This document shows, piece after piece, positions 42,556 through 49,336 of a stretch of DNA of 49,336 bases. Every line of letters begins with the position of its first letter. Position 1 is the stretch's first letter. The position numbers and the translations under genes are program-made. The stretch is taken from NCBI GenBank assembly GCA_005888335.1, contig VAWY01000089.1:1-49336 (forward strand), in the 5' to 3' direction. The stretch comes from Actinomycetota bacterium. GTDB lineage: Bacteria > Actinomycetota > Thermoleophilia > Solirubrobacterales > Solirubrobacteraceae. The notes beneath the pieces were generated by a model. The model ran no database searches and was not told the origin of the DNA. It saw nothing but the letters and a program-made list of their open reading frames with translations.

Positions 42556-42700
42556 CTGCACCGCCCCCTGCGCGATCGCGCACCCATTTCGGGAATGCGG
42601 TCGTAAGCAGGGGCGGCTGCCTGCGGCGGACCGCCGGGGTTCCGGCATCGTGCCGAACACGCCGGACTGCGCAAGCGAGCCTCCAAAGCTCCGACGTCAT
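42539..42700 (-). CDS. Candidate 53-residue leader ORF before the glycan operon
   Basis: ATG 42700 is preceded by AGGAGG and 4 nt, the best ribosome site of the region. The frame runs 53 codons (MTSELWRLACAVRRVRHDAG ... DAPRR) to TAG 42539, ending 17 bp inside the glycosyltransferase gene, so the two would be translationally linked. The peptide is very basic with no recognised domain. It could be a leader peptide, a small regulator or chance; no homology can be judged here. Confidence 0.4.
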   Translation of the reverse strand: MTSELWRLACAVRRVRHDAGTPAVRRRQPPLLTTAFPKWVRDRAGGGADAPRR

Positions 42701-42724
42701 CGACCCTCCTGGCCTGGTCGTCCA

Positions 42725-42747
42725 GCGCCGGGCGAGCACCCCGGCGC
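42725..42747. other. Stem-loop in the leader region of the glycan operon
   Basis: GCGCCGGG (42725-42732) and CCCGGCGC (42740-42747) pair perfectly over 8 bp with a 7-nt loop. It lies between the AT-rich block at about 42750-42775, the likely leftward promoter, and the leader ORF, so it would fall in the 5' untranslated RNA. The space 42701-42874 also holds the rightward accA promoter. Confidence 0.4.
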
Positions 42748-42818
42748 GGCGCGCTATTCCTTTACGCACGTGTGACGTTGCGCGAAGCCGAAACATCACG
42801 GCGTCGAACGCGAAATTC

Positions 42819-42847
42819 GTGCAACTGTCCGAAGGCAGACAGCGCAC
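42819..42847. promoter_or_regulatory. Imperfect inverted repeat upstream of the carboxylase alpha-chain gene
   Basis: GTGC..CTGTC (42819-42829) and GACAG.GCAC (42838-42847) pair with a one-base offset. It resembles the element before the beta-chain gene (11551-11578): both have GTGC, CTGTCC, GAC and GCAC in that order. It ends 10 nt before the TAGACT box. Confidence 0.35.
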
Positions 42848-42857
42848 TGGGCGCAAG

Positions 42858-42863
42858 TAGACT
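42858..42863 (+). promoter_or_regulatory. -10-like TAGACT 11 nt before the carboxylase alpha-chain start
   Basis: TAGACT fits TANNNT; only C/G-rich sequence without a ribosome site separates it from ATG 42875. Confidence 0.5.
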
Positions 42864-42874
42864 CCCCGGCCCCC

Positions 42875-44656
42875 ATGTTCTCGAAGGTCCTCGTCGCCAA
42901 CCGCGGAGAGATCGCGATCCGCGTGATCCGCGCGCTGGAGGAGCTCGGCGTGGCGTCGGTCGCCGTGTACTCCGAGATCGATCGCGACGCGCTGCACGTC
43001 CGGCGCGCCGACGAGGCCTACCTGCTCGGCGGCCCGACGGCCGCCGAGAGCTACCTCAACATCGAGCGCATCCTCGAGGTCGTCCGCGAATCGGGCGCCG
43101 AGGCGGTCCACCCCGGCTACGGGTTCCTGGCCGAGAACGCGACGTTCGCCAAGGCGCTCGAGGACGCGGGGATCGTGTTCATCGGGCCGCCGGCGAGCGC
43201 GATCGAGGCGATGGGCTCCAAGACGCGCGCCCGCGAGCTGATGAAGCAGGCGGGCGTGCCGATCATCCCCGGCACGACCGAGGCCGTCCCCGACCTCGAG
43301 GCCGCGCGCAAGATCGCCGCCGACGAGATCGGCTACCCGATCGCCGTCAAGGCCGCCGGCGGGGGCGGCGGCAAGGGGTTCCGCGTCGCGATGGACGAGT
43401 CCCAGCTGCAGGACGCGTTCGAGGGGGCCGCGCGCGAGGGCGAGAAGTTCTTCTCCGACCCGACCGTCTACCTCGAGCGCTACCTCCCCGACCCGCGCCA
43501 CGTCGAGGTCCAGGTCCTCGCCGACAAGCACGGCACCACGATCCACCTGGGCGAGCGCGACTGCTCGATCCAGCGCCGCCACCAGAAGCTCATCGAGGAG
43601 TCGCCGGCGCCGCACGTCGACGAGGCGATGCGCGATCGCATCGGCCAGATCTCGGTCAAGGCGGCCGAGGCCGTCGGCTACGTGGGGGCAGGGACGATCG
43701 AGGGGCTGCTGCAGGGCGACGAGTGGTTCTTCATGGAGATGAACACGCGCGTCCAGGTCGAGCATTGCGTGACCGAGATGACGACGGGCGTCGACATCGT
43801 CAAGGAGGGCATCCGCGCCGCGGCGGGCGAGCCGCTGTCGATCGCGCAGGCCGACGTGCGGCTGCGCGGGCACGCGATCGAGTGCCGCATCAACGCCGAG
43901 GACGCGTCGAAGAACTTCGCCCCCGCGCCGGGGAAGGTCGGCTCGTACAAGGAGCCGTCGGGCCCGGGGGTGCGCGTCGACTCAGGGCTCGAGGCCGGCG
44001 GTGAGGTCACCCCGATGTACGACCCGATGGTGGCCAAGCTCATCGTGTGGGACGCCGACCGCGAGCAGGCGACGCGGCGGATGCTGCGCGCGCTGCACGA
44101 GTACGAGATCGAGGGCCTCAAGACGCTCATCCCCTTCCACAAGGCGCTGCTGGCCACCGAGCAGTGGCGCAAGGCCGAGACCGCGCGCGACCTGCTCGAG
44201 GACCGCAAGTGGCTCAAGACGCTGGCCTTCGAGAAGGCGCCCGCCCCCGCCGAAGGCGAGGAGGAGAAGGTCGAGCAGTCCTACACCGTCGAGGTATCGG
44301 GCAAGCGCTTCGACGTGCGCGTCATCGGCGCGCCCATCGCCAACGGCGCCATCCCGGCCGCCGCGGGCGCCCCGGCGGCCGCACGGAGGCCGGCGCGCCG
44401 CGAGCGCGCGGCGTCGGGCGGCCAAGCCACCGGCGACACGCTGCCCTCGCCGCTGCAGGGCAACGTCTGGAAGGTGCTCGTCGAGCAGGGCCAGAAGGTC
44501 GAGGAGGGCCAGCTCGTCACGATCATCGAGGCGATGAAGATGGAGAACGAGATCGCCGCCCACAAGGCCGGCGTCATTGCCGAGCTGCCCATCAAGGAGG
44601 GCGAGTCGATCACCGCCGGCGCGACGCTGGCGGTCATCAAGGACGCCTCGAGCTAG
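42875..44656 (+). CDS. Acyl-CoA carboxylase alpha chain (biotin carboxylase + biotin carboxyl carrier)
   Basis: 593 residues. The biotin carboxylase part (1-450) starts FSKVLVANRGEIAIRVIRAL and has the ATP-grasp Gly loop AAGGGGGKGFRVA, LGERDCSIQRRHQKLIEESP and MEMNTRVQVEHCVTEMTTG. A linker (~455-520) leads to the biotinyl domain with LPSPLQGNVWKVLVEQGQ and biotin site Lys555 in EAMKMENEI. It carboxylates its own biotin with bicarbonate and ATP, then works with the beta chain at 11595-13166. The stop TAG interlocks with the convergent secreted-protein gene at CTAG 44653-44656. Confidence 0.97.
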   Translation: MFSKVLVANRGEIAIRVIRALEELGVASVAVYSEIDRDALHVRRADEAYLLGGPTAAESYLNIERILEVVRESGAEAVHPGYGFLAENATFAKALEDAGIVFIGPPASAIEAMGSKTRARELMKQAGVPIIPGTTEAVPDLEAARKIAADEIGYPIAVKAAGGGGGKGFRVAMDESQLQDAFEGAAREGEKFFSDPTVYLERYLPDPRHVEVQVLADKHGTTIHLGERDCSIQRRHQKLIEESPAPHVDEAMRDRIGQISVKAAEAVGYVGAGTIEGLLQGDEWFFMEMNTRVQVEHCVTEMTTGVDIVKEGIRAAAGEPLSIAQADVRLRGHAIECRINAEDASKNFAPAPGKVGSYKEPSGPGVRVDSGLEAGGEVTPMYDPMVAKLIVWDADREQATRRMLRALHEYEIEGLKTLIPFHKALLATEQWRKAETARDLLEDRKWLKTLAFEKAPAPAEGEEEKVEQSYTVEVSGKRFDVRVIGAPIANGAIPAAAGAPAAARRPARRERAASGGQATGDTLPSPLQGNVWKVLVEQGQKVEEGQLVTIIEAMKMENEIAAHKAGVIAELPIKEGESITAGATLAVIKDASS

Positions 44657-45279
44657 GTCGCGGCCGCGCGGCTGGCCAGCAGCACCCGCCCGCCCAGCGG
44701 CGTCGAGCACGAGCGCACCAGCGCGCGCAGGTGCCGGCCCTCGCTGAGGTACGGGTAGCCGCCGCGGTCCAGGCCGCTGACGCGCGCGTGAGCCTCGAAG
44801 TCCAGCAGCGCGAAGCGCCCGTGCGACGTGCGCACGGGCACCGGCCCGGGCGTCGGCGTGATCGCGACCGTCGCGCGCAGGTGCCACGCCCGCCCGCACG
44901 ACGGCGTCACGCTGCGGCCGCGCGCCCACGCGCGGTGCAGCGGATGGCCGGCGAGCTGGGGCAGGTAGCCGATCGCCAGGTACGCGCGGCCGTTGTAGGC
45001 GAGCGCCAGGCGCGTCGGGACGCGCGGGATGCGGTGTGCCTCGACGGGCTCGTCGGGCTCCTTCGGGCTGGTGTCGTTGCCCTGCTCGTCGCGCGTCACG
45101 ACGTCGTTGCAGCCGGGGATGACGGCGCCCGAGAGCGCCGGGCCGTCGGCGACCTCGAGCGGCGAGGCCAGGTAGGTCGCGCCCGCGTAGCGCAGCGAGA
45201 CCGAGCACGCGGCATGGGCCGGCGCGGCGCCGAGCGCAGGGGCGAGAGTGGCGGCGAGGACGAGCAGGGCCCGCTTCAC
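44653..45279 (-). CDS. Secreted protein of unknown function
   Basis: 208 residues, GTG start. A clear signal peptide (RALLVLAATLAPALGAAPAHA) is followed by a mature chain starting CSVSLRYAGATYLASPLEVA. Four cysteines are spaced widely (CSVS, IPGCNDVV, SCGRAW, RSCSTP), suggesting disulfides outside the cell. The CSVxxRYxGxTY start recalls small actinobacterial secreted families such as DUF6281, but I cannot confirm this. It is divergent from the GNAT gene and convergent with the carboxylase gene. Confidence 0.75.
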   Translation of the reverse strand: MKRALLVLAATLAPALGAAPAHAACSVSLRYAGATYLASPLEVADGPALSGAVIPGCNDVVTRDEQGNDTSPKEPDEPVEAHRIPRVPTRLALAYNGRAYLAIGYLPQLAGHPLHRAWARGRSVTPSCGRAWHLRATVAITPTPGPVPVRTSHGRFALLDFEAHARVSGLDRGGYPYLSEGRHLRALVRSCSTPLGGRVLLASRAAAT

Positions 45280-45362
45280 GCGACGAGTCTGCCATCAGCG
45301 CGCGCCCCCGTCGCTCGAACGATCGGCCAGAACGCGAATTGCGATCGAAGTGAGCAATGCAG

Positions 45363-45368
45363 TAGACC
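45363..45368 (+). promoter_or_regulatory. -10-like TAGACC before the GNAT start
   Basis: TAGACC ends 8 nt before GTG 45377; close to, but not exactly, the TANNNT pattern. No ribosome site is visible. Confidence 0.35.
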
Positions 45369-45376
45369 TCCGCGGC

Positions 45377-45847
45377 GTGTCCGTCTGGCGCGCCGAGCCG
45401 CATGAGGCCGAGACCGTCGCGAGGCTGCTGATCGCCTTCCGCAACCACTACGGGCGCGACCGGCCGTCCGACAACGCGATGCTCGCCGTCGTCGACCGGC
45501 TGCTCGAGTCGCCCGACGTCGACTTCCTGCTCGCCTCGGCCGGGGACGACGGTGAGGCGGTCGGCGTCTGCCAGCTGCGCTACCGCCTCAGCATCTGGAC
45601 CTCGGCGCCCGACTGCTGGCTCGAGGACCTGTTCGTCGAGGAGCACGCGCGCGGGACGGGCTGCGGCGCGGCGCTCGTCGAGGCGGCGCTCGCCCGCGCC
45701 CGCGAGCGTGGGTGCCGGCGCGTGGAGCTCGACACCAACGAGGACAACGCGGCCGCGCTGGCGCTCTACCGGCGCTTCGGCTTCTCCGAGCGCTCCAAGG
45801 GCGGCCCCGGGCGCGACCTGTTCCTCGGCGTGCCGCTTGATGGCTAG
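45377..45847 (+). CDS. GNAT-family N-acetyltransferase
   Basis: 156 residues from GTG 45377; the open frame continues upstream, but GVSVWRAEPHEAETVARLL is where GNAT homology normally begins. The acetyl-CoA binding motif A is LEDLFVEEHARGTGCGAALV, with motif B in VELDTNEDNAAALALYRRFGF. It transfers acetyl from acetyl-CoA to an amine; substrate unknown. The stop interlocks with the convergent VOC gene at CTAG 45844-45847. Confidence 0.9.
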   Translation: MSVWRAEPHEAETVARLLIAFRNHYGRDRPSDNAMLAVVDRLLESPDVDFLLASAGDDGEAVGVCQLRYRLSIWTSAPDCWLEDLFVEEHARGTGCGAALVEAALARARERGCRRVELDTNEDNAAALALYRRFGFSERSKGGPGRDLFLGVPLDG

Positions 45848-46194
45848 GGCGGCGGGAACTTCATGATCTCGACGACGTGGCCGGCCGGGTCGCGCACGAA
45901 GCCGCGCGGCGAGCCCCAGTGCTCCTGGCGCGGCTCGAGGTCGTAGCCGGCGACGACGAGCCGCGCGATGGCCGCCTCGTAGTCGCCGAGGACCACCGCG
46001 ACGTGCCCCTGCGGCGGGACGTCGGGCTCGTCGGTGAGCAGCAGGTGCAGCTGCTGGGCGCCGAGCGCGAGCCAGACCGCGCGGTCGCGCAGCGTCTCGG
46101 GCGGCTCGACGCGCGCGAAGCCGAGCAGCGCGTAGAAGGCCACGCACGCCTGCGCGTCCTCGAAGCGGGTCTCGAGCGCGACGTGATGGATCAC
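45844..46194 (-). CDS. VOC (glyoxalase/dioxygenase-like) family protein
   Basis: 116 residues from GTG 46194. Two beta-alpha-beta-beta-beta units are visible: IHHVALETRFEDAQACVAFY, AQQLHLLL, then HVAVVLGDYEAAIARLVVAG and FVRDPAGHVVEIMKF. Candidate metal ligands are His3/His4, His55-type LHLLL and the final Glu in VVEI. Family members range from glyoxalase I to fosfomycin-type enzymes; the substrate is unknown. The start overlaps the MBL-hydrolase stop by 4 bp, so it is the last gene of a HAD-MBL-VOC operon. Confidence 0.88.
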   Translation of the reverse strand: MIHHVALETRFEDAQACVAFYALLGFARVEPPETLRDRAVWLALGAQQLHLLLTDEPDVPPQGHVAVVLGDYEAAIARLVVAGYDLEPRQEHWGSPRGFVRDPAGHVVEIMKFPPP

Positions 46195-46952
46195 AGGCGT
46201 GCCAGGTTGTCGGCGTGGATCGCCCGCTGCGGCGCGCTGCGGCGGGCCGGCGGCAGCTCGGCGTCGGGCAGCGCGCGCAGGTAGGCGAGGTCCTCGCGCA
46301 GGAGCGCCGCGGCGCGCGCGCCCTCGACTGGCTCGCCGTGGCCGGGGACGACGATGACCGCGCGCTCGACGAGCGGCGCGAGGCGCTCGAGCGTCGCGAC
46401 GTAGGCGTCGCGCGAGCCTTCCTCGCCGATCATCGGGATCTCCACCGGCGAGAGGTAGTCGCCGCACACGAGCACGCGCGCGGCAGGGTCCCAGATCGCC
46501 ATGCCGTCCGGCGTGTGGCCGTCGGCCGGGTGCAGCTCGAGCTCGCCGCCGCCGAGCTCGAGCCGGCCGGGGACCGGCAGCGTCTGCAGCTGCCCGAGCG
46601 CGAGCGGCCGCCGGCCGCGAACGTACCAGCGCTCGTCGAACGCGCGCAGCTCGCGCTGGGCCGCGCCGAGCTCTCCCGCGAGCCGCGCCGCGGTGCTCTC
46701 CGCCACGCCGAGCGCGGCGTCGGGGAACGCGCTGCGCCCGAGCAGGTGGTCCCAGTCGCCGTGCGTGGCCAGCAGCCCCGAGAACGGGAACCGCGCCTGC
46801 TCGAGCACGGCGCCGAGCGCGTCGAGCTCGTCGGGCAGGATCGGCGAGTCGACGACGAACGCCTCCTCGCCGCCGCGCAGCACCGTGCACGTCGTCTGCC
46901 ACACCGCCGACGTCGCGACCAGGACGTCGGGGTGGACCGAGACGACCCTCAC
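46191..46952 (-). CDS. MBL-fold metallo-hydrolase
   Basis: 253 residues from GTG 46952. The zinc motif reads THGDWDH (His64, Asp66, Asp68, His69), with Asp in place of the second His of HxHxDH. Further ligands are ADGHTPDG, LVCGDYLSP and VVPGHGEPV. With the VOC protein downstream, a glyoxalase-like hydrolytic role is possible but unproven. The start shares one base with the HAD stop (TAGTG). Confidence 0.9.
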   Translation of the reverse strand: MRVVSVHPDVLVATSAVWQTTCTVLRGGEEAFVVDSPILPDELDALGAVLEQARFPFSGLLATHGDWDHLLGRSAFPDAALGVAESTAARLAGELGAAQRELRAFDERWYVRGRRPLALGQLQTLPVPGRLELGGGELELHPADGHTPDGMAIWDPAARVLVCGDYLSPVEIPMIGEEGSRDAYVATLERLAPLVERAVIVVPGHGEPVEGARAAALLREDLAYLRALPDAELPPARRSAPQRAIHADNLARL

Positions 46953-47629
46953 TAGAGGCCGAAGAGCTTGGCCGCGTCGAGGAGGGTCCGCACCTCCTCG
47001 GTGGGCTTCTTCTGGCCCGGCTCGAGCGTCTCCTTGTTCCGGTTGACCCACACGACCGGGACCTTCTCCTTCAGGCACGGCTCGACGTCGTGGTAGTAGC
47101 TCGACGCCACGTGCGCCCAGCCCTTCTTGCCGCCGATCCGGCGCGCGCACTCCTTGAAATGGGCCGGGTCGGGCTTGTACGAGCGCACCTGCTGGGCGGT
47201 GACCACCAGGTCGTAGTCCATGGGGATGTGGCGCCGCGTCTGCCCGAGCAGCTTGTCGTCGATGTTGGAGATCAGCCCGATGTTGAACTTCTTCTTGAAC
47301 TTGTTGAGCTGGGTGACGGTCTCCTTGAACGCCGGCCAGCGCTGGACGGAGTCGGGCAGGAAGCCCGAGCGCGACGGCTCCAGCGGCCACTCGATGCGCT
47401 TGGCGATCTCCAGCGCGGTGCGGCGCAGCACCTCGGCGTACAGCTCGTACGAGCCGCCCTCGACCTCGCGCGAGACCTCGTGGAAGAGCTGGATGACCTG
47501 GTCGCGGTCGATCGTGAAGCCGTCGCGCGAGGCCTCCCTCTCGAACGCGTCGGCGACGCCGCTCTCCCAGTCGATGAGCGTGCCGTAGACGTCGAAGGTG
47601 ACCCACTGGATGCCGGAAGGGAGCGCCAT
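46952..47629 (-). CDS. HAD-superfamily hydrolase (haloacid dehalogenase type II-like)
   Basis: 225 residues from ATG 47629. The nucleophile Asp13 is in [12 protein letters not shown]; motif II Ser is in GLISNIDD; the motif III Lys is in [11 protein letters not shown]; the acidic motif IV is near SSYYHDVEP. The FDVYGTL start is typical of type II 2-haloacid dehalogenases and related phosphatases, so either activity is possible. It is the first gene of the HAD-MBL-VOC operon and divergent from sucC over 53 bp. Confidence 0.9.
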   Translation of the reverse strand: MALPSGIQWVTFDVYGTLIDWESGVADAFEREASRDGFTIDRDQVIQLFHEVSREVEGGSYELYAEVLRRTALEIAKRIEWPLEPSRSGFLPDSVQRWPAFKETVTQLNKFKKKFNIGLISNIDDKLLGQTRRHIPMDYDLVVTAQQVRSYKPDPAHFKECARRIGGKKGWAHVASSYYHDVEPCLKEKVPVVWVNRNKETLEPGQKKPTEEVRTLLDAAKLFGL

Positions 47630-47664
47630 GAGCGGCGGAATGATGCCATGCCGGGACCTTCCGC

Positions 47665-47670
47665 TAGGCT
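47665..47670 (+). promoter_or_regulatory. -10-like TAGGCT 12 nt before sucC
   Basis: TAGGCT fits TANNNT, within a C/G-rich leader lacking a ribosome site, 12 nt before ATG 47683. Confidence 0.45.
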
Positions 47671-47682
47671 CCGCCGCCCCTC

Positions 47683-48822
47683 ATGGACCTGCTCGAGTAC
47701 CAGGGCAAGCTGCTCTTCAAGCGCCACGGCGTGCCGGTCTCGCCTGGCGCGCCCGCCACCACCGTCGAGGAGGCTCTGGCGGCCGCCGACGAGATCGGCT
47801 ACCCCGTCGTCGTCAAGGCCCAGGTCCTCATCGGGGGGCGCGGCAAGGCGGGCGGGATCAAGCTCGCCGCGAACCGCGACGAGGCCCGCGCCCACGCCGA
47901 GGCGATCCTCGGCATGGACATCCGCGGGCACACCGTCCACGAGCTGTGGATCGAGAAGGCCTCCGACATCGCCGCCGAGTACTACGCGAGCTTCGTCTTC
48001 GACCGCGCGGCCAAGAAGACCCTCGCGCTGCTCTCGACCGAGGGCGGCGTGGACATCGAGGAGGTCGCCGAGCGCGACCCGGACGCGATCGCCCGCGTCC
48101 ACATCGACCCGCTGCTCGGCTTCCAGGACTTCCATGGCCGCGAGCTCGCGTTCGCCGCGGGCGTCGACGCCGACGTCGTACGCGGCGTCGGCGCGCTGCT
48201 GTCGCGCCTCTACGACGCCTACGTCGGCGAGGAGGCCATGCTCGTCGAGGTCAACCCGCTGATCGTGACGCCCGAGCGCGAGGTCCGGGCCCTCGACGCG
48301 AAGGTCACGCTCGACGACAACGCCCTGTTCCGCCACGCCGACAACGCGGCGCTGCGCAACCCGAGCGCCGAGGACCCGCAGGAGCAGATGGCCAAGGAGC
48401 GCGGGCTGACCTACGTCAAGCTCGACGGCAACATCGGCATCCTCGGCAACGGCGCCGGGCTGGTCATGAGCACGCTCGACGTCGTGGCCCAGGCCGGCGG
48501 GCACCCCGCGAACTTCCTCGACGCGGGCGGCGGCGCGAAGGCGGAGGAGATCACCTCGGCCGTCGAGGTCATCCTCGACAACGAGGCGGTCACCGCCGTG
48601 CTGTTCAACATCTTCGGCGGCATCACTCGCTGCGACGAGGTCGCGCGCGGCCTGATCGCCGCCTTCGAGCAGATCAAGCCGCAGGTGCCGTTCGTGGTGC
48701 GGCTCGACGGCACCAACGACGAGGAGGGCCGCCGGCTGCTGGCCGAGGCGAACCTCCCGAACGTGCACACCGAGGCGACGATGGACGGGGCGGCGCGCAA
48801 GGTCGTGGAGCTCGCAGGATGA
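47683..48822 (+). CDS. sucC: Succinyl-CoA synthetase beta subunit (ADP/GDP-forming)
   Basis: 379 residues. The ATP-grasp N-half starts [20 protein letters not shown] and has [39 protein letters not shown] is the metal-binding block. The C-half has [26 protein letters not shown] and [16 protein letters not shown]. With SucD it makes succinate and a nucleoside triphosphate from succinyl-CoA in the citric acid cycle. TGA overlaps the sucD ATG by 4 bp. Confidence 0.98.
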   Translation: MDLLEYQGKLLFKRHGVPVSPGAPATTVEEALAAADEIGYPVVVKAQVLIGGRGKAGGIKLAANRDEARAHAEAILGMDIRGHTVHELWIEKASDIAAEYYASFVFDRAAKKTLALLSTEGGVDIEEVAERDPDAIARVHIDPLLGFQDFHGRELAFAAGVDADVVRGVGALLSRLYDAYVGEEAMLVEVNPLIVTPEREVRALDAKVTLDDNALFRHADNAALRNPSAEDPQEQMAKERGLTYVKLDGNIGILGNGAGLVMSTLDVVAQAGGHPANFLDAGGGAKAEEITSAVEVILDNEAVTAVLFNIFGGITRCDEVARGLIAAFEQIKPQVPFVVRLDGTNDEEGRRLLAEANLPNVHTEATMDGAARKVVELAG

Positions 48823-49336
48823 GCATTCTCGTGGGCGAGGACACGCGCCTGTGCGTCTCGGGTATCACCGGGCGCGAGGGCACGTTCCACACGCTCAACA
48901 ACAAGCGCTACGGGACGAACGTCGTGGCCGGCGTGACGCCGGGCAAGGGCGGCCAGGACGTCGAGGGGATCCCGGTGTTCAACACGTTCGCCGACGCGGT
49001 GAACGAGACCCAGGCCAACACCGCGATGATCTTCGTGCCGCCGCGCTTCGCGGCCGACTCGATCCTCGAGGCGGCCGATGCCGGCATCGAGCTCGTCGTC
49101 GCCATCACCGAGGGCATCCCCGCCCACGACGAGCTGCGCGTCTACACGCACCTGCAGCGCAACGGCCGGACCCGGCTCGTCGGCCCCAACTGCCCGGGGA
49201 TCCTCTCGCCGGGCAAGGCCAACGTCGGGATCATCCCCGCGGCCTTCTTCAAGGAGGGCAACGTCGGGGTCGTCTCGCGGTCGGGGACGCTGACCTACCA
49301 GATCGGCAACGAGCTCGCCCAGCGCGGGTTCGGCAA
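48819..49336 (+). CDS. sucD: Succinyl-CoA synthetase alpha subunit (partial, runs off the window)
   Basis: About 172 residues are visible from ATG 48819. The CoA-binding Rossmann part has [20 protein letters not shown] and [68 protein letters not shown] and [12 protein letters not shown] follow. The catalytic phospho-His lies beyond the window end. It is coupled to sucC by the ATGA overlap. Confidence 0.97.
   Translation, partial: MSILVGEDTRLCVSGITGREGTFHTLNNKRYGTNVVAGVTPGKGGQDVEGIPVFNTFADAVNETQANTAMIFVPPRFAADSILEAADAGIELVVAITEGIPAHDELRVYTHLQRNGRTRLVGPNCPGILSPGKANVGIIPAAFFKEGNVGVVSRSGTLTYQIGNELAQRGFG

Noticed and set aside
42556..42660. 35-residue N-terminal extension of the two-domain glycosyltransferase (ATG 42660)
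   Set aside because: The extension has no domain and no ribosome site; ATG 42555 has AGGGGG upstream and starts shortly before the conserved fold.

Overview
The window is very GC-rich and gene-dense, with almost no intergenic space. Its gene content points to a high-GC actinobacterium, most likely of the Thermoleophilia (Solirubrobacter/Conexibacter-like). The supporting features are a split acyl-CoA carboxylase with separate alpha, beta and epsilon-like polypeptides, a Ccm (system I) cytochrome c maturation set with a Cys-type CcmE, a PGPGW membrane protein, an AbiEi/DUF559 protein and a PASTA-tailed di-heme peroxidase. Placement is inference from families and base composition. I see no rRNA, tRNA, CRISPR array, insertion sequence or prophage gene.

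Layout. 1-4.4 kb: the end of a proline-rich protein, a secreted di-heme peroxidase, a LuxR-type response regulator and a DUF559 protein. 4.5-9.6 kb: a heme/cytochrome c block. ccmC-ccmD-hemA runs leftward with 4-bp overlaps, and ccmE-ccmF-ccmI-like runs rightward from the same divergent promoter region. 9.7-11.6 kb: an OmpR-type regulator and its histidine kinase. The same palindrome lies in front of the regulator and in the ccmC/ccmE promoter region, which suggests a regulatory link. 11.6-17.7 kb: acyl-CoA carboxylase beta chain, PGPGW protein, a secreted protein, an AlkZ-like protein, a secreted phosphoesterase, an ornithine-cyclodeaminase-family protein and a small ACC-epsilon-like protein. 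17.7-22.9 kb: an assimilatory sulfate reduction operon (sulfite reductase, APS reductase, frameshifted TauE/SafE exporter, cysD, cysN). 23-25.5 kb: a second secreted phosphoesterase with FnIII and DNRLRE modules, then a polysaccharide deacetylase.

25.6-42.7 kb is the most unusual part: a leftward cluster of eleven genes, nearly all joined by 4-bp stop/start overlaps, that looks like a cell-surface glycan or glycoconjugate locus. Transcription starts with a two-domain (MurG-like plus GT4) glycosyltransferase. It continues through a GT4 transferase, a heparinase II/III-like lyase, a kinase, a MurG-like transferase, an ABC exporter fused to a kinase, a nucleotide-sugar epimerase, a Gfo/Idh dehydrogenase, a DegT aminotransferase and two more kinases. 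Four kinase modules share one unusual layout: a duplicated RY(K/D)P..R motif ahead of an HGD catalytic loop. Two of them carry the HGDxxxxQ loop known from maltokinase-type enzymes. I propose that this locus makes, phosphorylates and exports an amino- and uronate-type sugar product. This is the best candidate in the window for an undescribed system.

42.9-49.3 kb: acyl-CoA carboxylase alpha chain (biotin carboxylase plus BCCP), a secreted protein, a GNAT acetyltransferase, a VOC protein / MBL hydrolase / HAD operon, and succinyl-CoA synthetase sucC with a truncated sucD.

Two window-wide patterns stand out. TAGNCT-type -10 boxes lie only 10-12 nt before several start codons (accD, accE-like, accA, sucC), which suggests near-leaderless transcripts. 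Four convergent gene pairs interlock by exactly 4 bp at CTAG/TTAG stop codons.
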